A stretch of DNA of 12,547 bases, taken from positions 1-12,547 of the forward strand of contig JAICHC010000019.1 of NCBI GenBank assembly GCA_025922795.1, given 5' to 3'. The position numbers were made by a program, and so were the translations under genes. Source of the stretch: Candidatus Binatia bacterium. GTDB taxonomy: Bacteria > Desulfobacterota_B > Binatia > UBA9968. The notes beneath the pieces are model-generated. The model made no database searches, was not told the origin of the DNA, and saw nothing but the letters and a program-made list of their open reading frames with translations. Shown one piece after another: positions 1 through 5,871 of this stretch (positions within the stretch are counted from its first letter, which is position 1; each line of letters begins with the position of its first letter).

Positions 1-803
1 TAACCATTGCGTACGGCGCCGTAGAGGTCGATCGTGCTTTCGGCGACGCGTTCGAAACGGTCCAGGTTCAACGATCGTTCGTTCACCGTATTGGTCGCCG
101 TCGCCGCTGCCGAGCCCCACCACGGAATAAAGTACGTATAAGGTGTCATCGCCGCATCAAAAGCATAGCCGACGCCGTCGCGGATCGTAAGCGGCGGCAA
201 GAAGGGTAGAATCAGATATGGGCCGGGTCCTATGCCCCAGGTGCCGAAGGTCTGACCGGTGTCCTCATCTCTCTGTTCGATGCCGAAAGCATCTTTGGCA
301 ATGTCAAAAAATCCGACGAATCCGACGGTGCTGTTGATCGTAAATCGCGCAAGTTCGGTGCCGGCGCCGCTAAACTTCAGCTGCAAGCCGTTGTTAACCA
401 CGCGCCGAACCACGGAGAGGTTATCAAAAAAGTTGTGCACGCCGCGCTGCACCGGATCGGGGAAGATGAAATCCCACCCGGTAGCGAGCGGCTTTAGGAG
501 AAATCGATCGACCACTTCGCGGTTGAACCAGAACATTTTTTCGTTGAAGCCTTCCCAAGGATCTTCATCAAAGTCCTCACCGGGAGAGGCTGCCATCGGT
601 GCTGCATCTCCGCTGGTCATCGCGCCGCTCGCGTCGGCCTGGCTAAGCGCGATCATCGGCTGGACGGTCTCGGTGCCGTCGGGTAGCGCAGGAGTTTCTT
701 CTGCCTGGCCCGTTTTCGTTACCGGTAACAACGAGCCGAGCGCCGCTGCGAATAGTGCGGCGGTAACGAATCGTTGAATCCGATGCCCGAAATCTTTATA
801 CAT
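1..803 (-). CDS. mlaA: MlaA (VacJ) outer-membrane lipid asymmetry protein, 3' end cut by window edge
   Basis: MlaA sits in the outer membrane and removes misplaced phospholipids from the outer leaflet, passing them to the periplasmic Mla carrier. Read on the minus strand from ATG at 803-801, 267 residues are visible before the edge. The family core begins at about residue 82 with DPWEGFNEKMFWFNRE. It continues with LLKPLATGW, RGVHNFFDNLS, RFTINSTVGFVG, TGQTFGTWGIGPGPYLILP and RDGVGYAFD. Residues 1-34 look like a signal peptide: a basic start, a hydrophobic stretch around 12-28, and a plausible cleavage after GQA. Unlike classical MlaA lipoproteins there is no lipobox cysteine, and no cysteine at all in the visible part. 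A linker rich in Ala, Asp, Glu and Ser (about 35-80) precedes the core. The start is supported by a good ribosome binding site 5 bases upstream. No other mla gene is in the window. The family call is secure; the membrane anchoring is inference. Confidence 0.95.
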   Translation of the reverse strand, partial: MYKDFGHRIQRFVTAALFAAALGSLLPVTKTGQAEETPALPDGTETVQPMIALSQADASGAMTSGDAAPMAASPGEDFDEDPWEGFNEKMFWFNREVVDRFLLKPLATGWDFIFPDPVQRGVHNFFDNLSVVRRVVNNGLQLKFSGAGTELARFTINSTVGFVGFFDIAKDAFGIEQRDEDTGQTFGTWGIGPGPYLILPFLPPLTIRDGVGYAFDAAMTPYTYFIPWWGSAAATATNTVNERSLNLDRFERVAESTIDLYGAVRNG

Positions 804-808
804 TCGCT

Positions 809-817
809 CTCTCCTTC
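809..817 (-). promoter_or_regulatory. Ribosome binding site of mlaA
   Basis: On the minus strand the sequence reads GAAGGAGAG, ending 5 bases before the ATG at 803-801. It fixes the mlaA start and rules out a start further downstream past the signal peptide. Confidence 0.8.
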
Positions 818-846
818 TTCGCTGAATTACATGAACGGGGTATAAT
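818..846 (+). promoter_or_regulatory. Candidate sigma70-type promoter reading toward coaBC
   Basis: A perfect -10 hexamer TATAAT lies at 841-846, preceded by GGGG. With a 17-base spacer the -35 would be TTCGCT (818-823), a poor match with 3 of 6 bases. If used, transcription would start near 853 and give coaBC a leader of roughly 280 bases. The -10 is good and the -35 is weak, so this is tentative. Confidence 0.35.
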
Positions 847-850
847 GGTC

Positions 851-867
851 AAGCCACACGTGGGCTT
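851..867. repeat. Imperfect inverted repeat, operator-like
   Basis: Arms AAGCC (851-855) and GGCTT (863-867) flank a 7-base centre that includes CACGTG off-centre. The dyad lies just downstream of the TATAAT at 841-846, where a repressor could block initiation, and it is in the divergent mlaA-coaBC region. Five-base arms can arise by chance. Confidence 0.3.
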
Positions 868-1076
868 AGAGCTTATTTTATGCGGAGCTTTAAGCCAAAA
901 CTATGCCACGAACGATCGACCGCGGAGTTCTTGCCGAAAGAGCGGGAATTCAAAGCATTTAGGCGATCGTGAGCTGCGATCTTCGACCACTTTGTTGATC
1001 AGTGCAATAGACAAAAATCGCACTCGCGTCCATTTAGCGACAAAACAAGCCCCCTTTGTCATTGTGCATCTCAAGT

Positions 1077-1105
1077 TTGCACCCCCTCCGGAGATCGGCT
1101 ATTTT
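1077..1105 (+). promoter_or_regulatory. Weak candidate promoter proximal to coaBC
   Basis: TTGCAC (1077-1082) and TATTTT (1100-1105) are separated by 17 bases. The -10 matches 4 of 6 consensus bases and the -35 matches 3 of 6. Transcription would begin near 1112, giving a leader of about 24 bases for an ATG at 1136, or an almost leaderless message if GTG at 1112 is the start. Confidence 0.25.
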
Positions 1106-1135
1106 TACAAGGTGTCGAGCGCGTCCAGAGATCGG

Positions 1136-2317
1136 ATGATCGTCCTTGGCGTGACTGGCGGAATCGCCTGTTACAAAGCGGTCGAGCTCGTGAGGCTGCT
1201 AGTCAAGAACGGGTTCAAAGTGCAGGTGATTATGAGCCGCGGCGCGATGGAGTTCGTCACGCCTCTCACTTTTCAGACCCTGTCCGGCAATCCCGTCGCA
1301 ACCGAAACTTTTAGTCTTACGCAAGAATCTGAAATCGGCCATATCAACCTTGCCGATAGCGCCGATCTTTTTGTAGTTGCGCCGGCTACCGCCAATGTGA
1401 TCGGCAAAATTGCCGGCGGGATCGCCGACGATCTGCTAACAACCGTGCTCATGGCCACCCAGGCGCCAGTGTTGATTGCGCCGGCAATGAACATCCACAT
1501 GTACGAGAATCCGATCGTGCAGGAGAATCTGCGCAAGCTCAGACGGATCGGTTATCACCTTATGGAACCGGCCGAGGGCTATCTTGCTTGCGGCTACCAG
1601 GGCAAGGGGCGGCTGCCCGACGCGGAAAAGATTGCCGAGACCATCGAGCGCTTGCTGAGAACTAAAGATTTGACCGGGGAGCGGCTGCTGATCACCGCCG
1701 GCCCGAGCAGGGAGCCGATTGATCCGGTGCGCTACCTGTCCAACCGCTCATCCGGAAAAATGGGCTATGCGCTGGCGCGCGCGGGGCTACGCCGGGGCGC
1801 CGACGTCGTGCTGATCAGTGGGCCGACAGCGCTCGATCCGCCTGTGGGAGCGCGGGCGATTGGGGTGACAACCGCGGCGGAGATGCGTGAGGCCATTTTG
1901 AAAGAGTATGCGCGCTGCACGGCAGTCGTCATGGCCGCGGCCGTTGCCGATTACCACGCCGCTTCGGTGGCCGAAAAGAAAATCAAGCGCGGTCAAGGCA
2001 CCCTCGAGATCTGCCTTGAGGCGAACCCGGACATTCTCAAAGAACTCGGCCAAAACAAGGAAAGTCGGTGGCTCATCGGCTTTGCCGCTGAAACTGAAGA
2101 GTTGACAGCCAATGCGCAAAAGAAACTGCGCGAGAAGAACCTCGATATGGTGGTCGCCAATAATGTCGCCGAGGCCGGCAGTGGTTTCGACGGCGAGACC
2201 AACATCGCAACCATCGTCGATCGCACCGGTGCAATTCGCGCGCTACCGCTGATGAGCAAAGACGATTTGGCCGATCAGATCTACGATCATTTTCTCGCCT
2301 TAAAGAGCCGCCGCTGA
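1136..2317 (+). CDS. coaBC: Bifunctional phosphopantothenoylcysteine decarboxylase / phosphopantothenate-cysteine ligase
   Basis: This cytoplasmic enzyme joins 4'-phosphopantothenate to cysteine (CoaB half) and decarboxylates the product to 4'-phosphopantetheine (CoaC half) in coenzyme A synthesis. The protein is 393 residues from ATG 1136. The N-terminal flavin-binding CoaC domain (about 1-175) shows VLGVTGGIACYK, the catalytic His in IGHI (residue 69), PAMNIHMY with Asn119, and ACGYQGKGRLPD with Cys152. All of these are shifted by six from the known E. coli positions. The C-terminal CoaB domain (about 180-393) shows LITAGPSREPIDPVRYLSN, SSGKMG, AAVADY, NPDIL, FAAET and KNLDMVVANNV. The start is uncertain: neither ATG 1136 nor the in-frame GTG 1112 (401 residues, closer to the 406 of E. 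coli) has a good ribosome binding site. The DUF4416 gene begins 1 base after the stop, so the two are probably co-transcribed and translationally coupled. Confidence 0.96.
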   Translation: MIVLGVTGGIACYKAVELVRLLVKNGFKVQVIMSRGAMEFVTPLTFQTLSGNPVATETFSLTQESEIGHINLADSADLFVVAPATANVIGKIAGGIADDLLTTVLMATQAPVLIAPAMNIHMYENPIVQENLRKLRRIGYHLMEPAEGYLACGYQGKGRLPDAEKIAETIERLLRTKDLTGERLLITAGPSREPIDPVRYLSNRSSGKMGYALARAGLRRGADVVLISGPTALDPPVGARAIGVTTAAEMREAILKEYARCTAVVMAAAVADYHAASVAEKKIKRGQGTLEICLEANPDILKELGQNKESRWLIGFAAETEELTANAQKKLREKNLDMVVANNVAEAGSGFDGETNIATIVDRTGAIRALPLMSKDDLADQIYDHFLALKSRR

Positions 2318-2318
2318 T

Positions 2319-2855
2319 ATGGGAACTCCGCGGGAGCCCAAGGCGGCGAAGTATTTCGTCGCAGTGCTCTCGTCCGACACCGAGCTTCTCACTAGCGTCG
2401 AGAACGTTGTGACGAGCGCCTTGAGCGAAATCGACAGTCGAAGCAACGTGATCCCGTGGAGCGCGACGAATTTTTATGAAAAGGAAATGGGAGCCGGGCT
2501 CTCAAGGCGGTTCCTTTCGCTACGGGCTTTGGAATCGCCTGAACGTCTCGCCGCGGTCAAGCTCAAGACCCAAGAAATCGAGGATCGATATCGATCTCCG
2601 CAGACTCAGGGACGAAGTGTGAATCTCGATCCCGGCTACATCGACGCTTTCAAAGTCGTGCTCGCTTCGACCAAAAATGCCGGTCAGCGCATCTATTTGC
2701 ATTTGGGCATCTACGGCGAAGTGACGCTGCGTTATCACAATGCCGGTTTTCATGGCCTCGATTACACCTATTCTGACTATCTATGGCCTGCAAGCATCGA
2801 GTTTTTCACTCAGTTGCGCGCGCGATATCTGATCCAATTGAGACAACTCGGCTGA
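2319..2855 (+). CDS. DUF4416 family protein of unknown function
   Basis: The 178-residue protein matches the DUF4416 family as I know it, in both length and motif order. Visible conserved blocks are KYFVAVLSSD near the start, ATNFYEKEMGAGLSRRF (about 49-65), LAAVKLKTQEIED (77-89), VNLDPGYID (101-109), VVLASTKNAGQRIYL (113-127), GIYGEVTL (130-137) and YTYSDY (149-154). It has no signal peptide or membrane segment, so it is probably cytoplasmic and soluble. No function is established for the family to my knowledge. The invariant charged and polar residues (Glu and Asp in EMG, NLDPGY and EVTL, plus STKN and the Arg of QRIYL) look like a possible active site, but that is inference. It begins 1 base after the coaBC stop and has a poor ribosome binding site of its own, so its translation probably depends on coaBC. 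Whether this means a role near coenzyme A metabolism is unknown. Confidence 0.88.
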   Translation: MGTPREPKAAKYFVAVLSSDTELLTSVENVVTSALSEIDSRSNVIPWSATNFYEKEMGAGLSRRFLSLRALESPERLAAVKLKTQEIEDRYRSPQTQGRSVNLDPGYIDAFKVVLASTKNAGQRIYLHLGIYGEVTLRYHNAGFHGLDYTYSDYLWPASIEFFTQLRARYLIQLRQLG

Positions 2856-2891
2856 ATCTCCGGGCACAAATATCTACCTACAATAGCGATG

Positions 2892-2921
2892 TTGCTCCGC
2901 ATCATCGTCCGGTGCTAAGAT
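2892..2921 (+). promoter_or_regulatory. Candidate promoter for the udg-nfeD-slipin group
   Basis: TTGCTC (2892-2897) and TAAGAT (2916-2921) are separated by 18 bases in the 93-base gap between the DUF4416 gene and the glycosylase gene. The -10 matches 4 of 6 consensus bases; the -35 matches in its first three bases and little beyond. No terminator is visible for the coaBC-DUF4416 pair, so read-through is also possible. Confidence 0.3.
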
Positions 2922-2948
2922 CCCTCGCTGAAGGGGATTGAATCCGCG

Positions 2949-3704
2949 GTGTCCGAATCTAACGAATTAGAGGAAGTCAACTCCTTGGTGGAGTCCTTGC
3001 GGCGCCACTTGCAGCGGCGCCAGCGGGCGCGGATCCGCGTCTTAACGCGCGGGGAACCGGCCCGCCGCATAGGATCCAGCACCGGTGAAAACGAAAATTT
3101 CGCTGACGGCGATCTTTTTTTGGGTCCGTCGCCGGCGCAGAACTTTGGGAGTCTTGAAGAGTTGCGTGCCGAGATCGGCGATTGCCGACTTTGCAAGCTG
3201 TGCTCTGGACGCACCCATGTGGTCTTCGGCGTCGGCAATCCGCATGCTCGATTGATGTTCGTCGGCGAAGGGCCGGGACGCGACGAAGATCTTCAGGGCG
3301 AGCCGTTCGTTGGCCGAGCCGGTCAGCTCTTGACCGATATCATCACCAAAGGTATGGGCCTCATGCGGGAGGATGTTTATATTGCCAACGTGGTGAAATG
3401 CCGGCCGCCGGATAATCGCAATCCCGAACCCGACGAAGTGGCGGCCTGCGAGCCTTTTCTCAAGAAGCAGATCGATCTCGTGCGCCCGGAGATCATCGTT
3501 GCTCTGGGCAAATTCGCAGTCCAGACCCTGCTGCAAACCAAGGCTCCGATCTCGAGGCTGCGTGGCAATTGGCACCGCTATCACGGTATCAAGCTAATGC
3601 CGACCTTCCATCCCGCTTATCTGCTGCGTAATCCGGCGGACAAAAGATTGGTTTGGCAAGATATCCAGAAAGTGATTCAAGAGCTGCGCAGTGAAAACCA
3701 TTAA
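2949..3704 (+). CDS. Family 4 uracil-DNA glycosylase (4Fe-4S)
   Basis: The enzyme removes uracil from DNA, starting base-excision repair of deaminated cytosine. The protein is 251 residues from GTG 2949. The catalytic domain starts near residue 68. Motif 1 is [17 protein letters not shown] (106-122) followed by RAGQLL, and motif 2 is HPAYLLR (221-227). The four cluster cysteines, by comparison with Thermus TTUDGA, are Cys79, Cys82, Cys151 ([11 protein letters not shown]) and Cys167. An additional Cys85 lies in the DCRLCKLC run. The domain is preceded by about 70 residues rich in Arg ([14 protein letters not shown]), a common type of extension in this family whose role is unclear. The start is uncertain: an in-frame TTG at 2985 or GTG at 2988 has a better-placed GAGGA (2970-2974) than the AAGGGG (2931-2936), which lies 12 bases before GTG 2949. 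The last 14 bases overlap the NfeD gene. Confidence 0.93.
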   Translation: MSESNELEEVNSLVESLRRHLQRRQRARIRVLTRGEPARRIGSSTGENENFADGDLFLGPSPAQNFGSLEELRAEIGDCRLCKLCSGRTHVVFGVGNPHARLMFVGEGPGRDEDLQGEPFVGRAGQLLTDIITKGMGLMREDVYIANVVKCRPPDNRNPEPDEVAACEPFLKKQIDLVRPEIIVALGKFAVQTLLQTKAPISRLRGNWHRYHGIKLMPTFHPAYLLRNPADKRLVWQDIQKVIQELRSENH

Positions 3705-5004
3705 ATTTTTACTGCTGATTGCGCTGTTCGCGCTCGCCGGTCCGGCGTGGGGTCAGTCACAAGCCGCACCAGAGCCGCATGTCGATCTGATTGTTATCGA
3801 CGGTACGATTAACCCGGCTGTCGATGATTTTATCCGCGAAAGCATCGGTCGAGCCAAAGCCAACGGTGCGCGCGCGTTGATGATCCAATTGGACACACCC
3901 GGCGGTTTGGTTGACTCCACCCGCACGATCGTCAAGGAGATGCTGGCGGCGCCGGTGCCGATCATCGTGTACGTCGCTCCGAGCGGCGCTCGCGCAGGTT
4001 CAGCCGGAGTATTTATCACGTTGGCTGCTCATGTCGCGGCGATGGCGCAGGCGACCAATATCGGCGCCGCACACCCCGTTGCCGGAACAGGAGAAGAGGT
4101 CAAAGGAGCGATGGGTGAAAAGATCGTGAACGATATGGCCGCCTTCAGTGAAGCCATCGCGCAAAGGCGCGGTCGAAATGCAGAATGGGCCATTGAGGCG
4201 GTGCGCAAGAGCGTTTCCATCACGGCGACCGAGGCGCTCAAGAAAAACGTTGTCGATCTCATCGCCAAAGACGTTAACGACTTGCTCGCCCAGGCGCACG
4301 GCCGCGAGGTGGATCTCAATGGCCAGAAGCATGAGCTTTCGCTCAACCATGCCCGGATTGTGCAACATGAAATGAGCCTGAAGCAAAAAATACTGAATAG
4401 CATCGCCCATCCGAACATCGCTTATCTGTTGATGATGGCCGGGATTCTCGGCTTGTACATGGAATTTTCCCATCCGGGAACGATTTTCCCCGGCGTAACC
4501 GGAGCGATTTGCTTATTGCTCTCTTTCGCGTCGCTGCAATTGCTGCCGCTCAACTACACCGGGCTTGCGTTGATGTTTTTGGGTGTAGCGCTGCTCATCG
4601 GAGAGGCGTTCCTTCCAAGCTTCGGCATCTTGGGTATCGGAGGCATCATCTCGCTCGCGCTCGGCTCGCTTTTACTGTTCGATACCCCGACATCAGACTT
4701 TGCCGTCGATCGCTCCATCGTTTTTACCGCGGTCGCTACTTTAGGTATTTTCGTGTTCGCGATCAGCTATCTTGTGGTTCGCTCCCAGACAGCCGCTCCG
4801 ACACTCGGCATGGAAGGCCTGATCGGCAAGATCGGTGAGGCTCGCAGCAAGCTTTCGCCCAACGGCAAAGTTTTTGTGCACGGTGAATATTGGAACGCTC
4901 AAGGGGACGGTGAGATCGATCCCGGCGAGAGAGTCAAAGTCGTCGGGTACGATGGCATGCGTCTCAAGGTGATCCGCTTGTCCAATGGGCATACGGAGAG
5001 CTAG
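3691..5004 (+). CDS. NfeD-type membrane serine protease (long form, ClpP-like)
   Basis: Long-form NfeD proteins are membrane-bound Ser-Lys proteases that work with slipins; the archaeal homologue PH1510 cleaves the C-terminus of its slipin partner. The protein is 437 residues from GTG 3691. Residues 1-22 form a signal peptide ([17 protein letters not shown]). The ClpP-like domain covers about 30-230, with [15 protein letters not shown] (64-78), the nucleophile Ser104 in [10 protein letters not shown] and a likely catalytic Lys144 in MGEKIVND. The 40-residue Ser-Lys spacing is close to that of PH1510. Roughly four to five membrane segments follow at about 243-258, 270-287, 290-308, 312-330 and 343-362. 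The C-terminal OB-fold domain (about 370-430) carries [24 protein letters not shown] and [12 protein letters not shown]. The start overlaps the end of the glycosylase gene by 14 bases, and the slipin gene follows after 17 bases, so this is one transcription unit. Confidence 0.93.
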   Translation: MKTIKFLLLIALFALAGPAWGQSQAAPEPHVDLIVIDGTINPAVDDFIRESIGRAKANGARALMIQLDTPGGLVDSTRTIVKEMLAAPVPIIVYVAPSGARAGSAGVFITLAAHVAAMAQATNIGAAHPVAGTGEEVKGAMGEKIVNDMAAFSEAIAQRRGRNAEWAIEAVRKSVSITATEALKKNVVDLIAKDVNDLLAQAHGREVDLNGQKHELSLNHARIVQHEMSLKQKILNSIAHPNIAYLLMMAGILGLYMEFSHPGTIFPGVTGAICLLLSFASLQLLPLNYTGLALMFLGVALLIGEAFLPSFGILGIGGIISLALGSLLLFDTPTSDFAVDRSIVFTAVATLGIFVFAISYLVVRSQTAAPTLGMEGLIGKIGEARSKLSPNGKVFVHGEYWNAQGDGEIDPGERVKVVGYDGMRLKVIRLSNGHTES

Positions 5005-5013
5005 GAGGAGGAG
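5003..5013 (+). promoter_or_regulatory. Strong ribosome binding site of the slipin gene
   Basis: AGGAGGAGGAG overlaps the last two bases of the NfeD stop codon and ends 8 bases before the ATG at 5022. It is the longest Shine-Dalgarno match in the window, which suggests that slipin is made in excess over the protease encoded just upstream. Confidence 0.8.
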
Positions 5014-5021
5014 CAGCAGGC

Positions 5022-5780
5022 ATGTTTGGACTTACCCCGATTGCAACTTTTTTGGTGATCGTCGTCGTGCTGCTGATCAGCGGCATAAAAATTTTAAAGG
5101 AATACGAACGGGCGGTGGTATTTCGGCTGGGCCGGATGGTCGGCGCGCGCGGACCGGGTATCACGTACATCATTCCAGGCATAGAAAAGATGGTCAAAAT
5201 GGACTTGCGCACGGTCACCATGGATATTCCGCCGCAAGACGTGATCACGCGCGACAACGTTTCGGTCAAAGTCAATGCAGTACTCTATTTCCGCGTGTTG
5301 GAGCCTAACCGGGCGGTCCTCGAGGTGGAGAATTATTTATTCGCCACCTCACAACTCGCTCAGGTGACGCTGCGCAGCGTATGCGGCCAGGCGGAGCTCG
5401 ATGAACTGCTGGCCGAACGCGAACGGATCAACAGCCGGATTCAGGAGATCCTCGATCAGCAGACCGATCCGTGGGGGATCAAAGTCGTTCTGGTCGAATT
5501 GAAGCACATCGACTTGCCGCAGGAAATGCAGCGGGCAATGGCGAAACAGGCGGAAGCGGAGCGCGAGCGGCGTGCCAAGATTATTCATGCCGAGGGCGAG
5601 TTCCAGGCTTCGCAGAAGTTGGCGGATGCGGCCGAAGTTATCGGCAAGCAGCCAATGGCATTGCAGCTTCGATTTCTACAAAGTCTAGTCGAAGTGGCTG
5701 GCGATAAAAACTCGACGACAATCTTTCCGGTGCCGATCGATTTGCTGACGCCGTTCGTCAAGAAGGACAATCAACCATAA
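5022..5780 (+). CDS. Slipin (stomatin/prohibitin-like SPFH membrane protein)
   Basis: Slipins oligomerise on the inner membrane and organise membrane microdomains; with NfeD they form a membrane quality-control pair. The protein is 252 residues. A single N-terminal hydrophobic segment (about 5-24) anchors it. The SPFH/band-7 domain covers about 26-170, with [72 protein letters not shown] and [17 protein letters not shown] charged helical stretch (about 165-205, [19 protein letters not shown], then AEGEFQAS) is the usual coiled coil. The C-terminal [17 protein letters not shown] and [11 protein letters not shown] match the region cleaved by NfeD in the archaeal pair. Length and motif order are standard for bacterial slipins beside NfeD. 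Confidence 0.95.
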   Translation: MFGLTPIATFLVIVVVLLISGIKILKEYERAVVFRLGRMVGARGPGITYIIPGIEKMVKMDLRTVTMDIPPQDVITRDNVSVKVNAVLYFRVLEPNRAVLEVENYLFATSQLAQVTLRSVCGQAELDELLAERERINSRIQEILDQQTDPWGIKVVLVELKHIDLPQEMQRAMAKQAEAERERRAKIIHAEGEFQASQKLADAAEVIGKQPMALQLRFLQSLVEVAGDKNSTTIFPVPIDLLTPFVKKDNQP

Positions 5781-5871
5781 TTCACGGCTCTCACTAGCTG
5801 GTCTCGTTTCCGCCGATCCTGGCCAGGAATAAGCTGGCTGCGCGTGCGGTGTCCTGCAGCCGCCGTTTCGC
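5781..5871. other. Gap between slipin gene and queA with a 10-base palindrome
   Basis: These 91 bases hold no gene and no stem followed by a T-run. A perfect palindrome CCTGGCCAGG lies at 5818-5827. It falls within the spacer of a very weak promoter candidate (TTTCCG at 5807-5812, 17 bases, TAAGCT at 5830-5835). If a promoter drives the queA-to-recJ group it should be here, but nothing close to consensus is seen. No Shine-Dalgarno sequence precedes queA. Confidence 0.4.

Larger units (their letters stand above)
804..1135. other. Divergent intergenic region between mlaA and coaBC
   Basis: These 332 bases hold no recognisable gene. The coaBC reading frame stays open upstream to 845, but the translation of that stretch is unlike any CoaBC N-terminus and is compositionally odd, so I treat it as non-coding leader. 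The region contains the mlaA ribosome binding site, a consensus TATAAT at 841-846, an imperfect dyad at 851-867 and a weak stem (GATCG at 965-969 pairing with CGATC at 977-981). A second weak promoter candidate sits at 1077-1105. No tRNA-like fold, known riboswitch or terminator was recognised by eye. Confidence 0.6.

Noticed and set aside
259..777. A plus-strand 172-residue open frame
   Set aside because: It is the opposite-strand shadow of mlaA, Ser-rich with no recognisable motif, whereas the minus frame reads as a complete MlaA core.
845..1135. A 97-codon in-frame N-terminal extension of CoaBC
   Set aside because: Its translation resembles no CoaBC N-terminus, is rich in scattered Ser, Arg and Thr, and has no ribosome binding site; the family begins at or just before residue VLGVTGG. 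Treated as leader.
4000..4473. A 157-residue minus-strand open frame opposite nfeD
   Set aside because: The plus strand encodes the protease domain and first membrane span of NfeD; no independent start signal or motif is seen on the minus strand.
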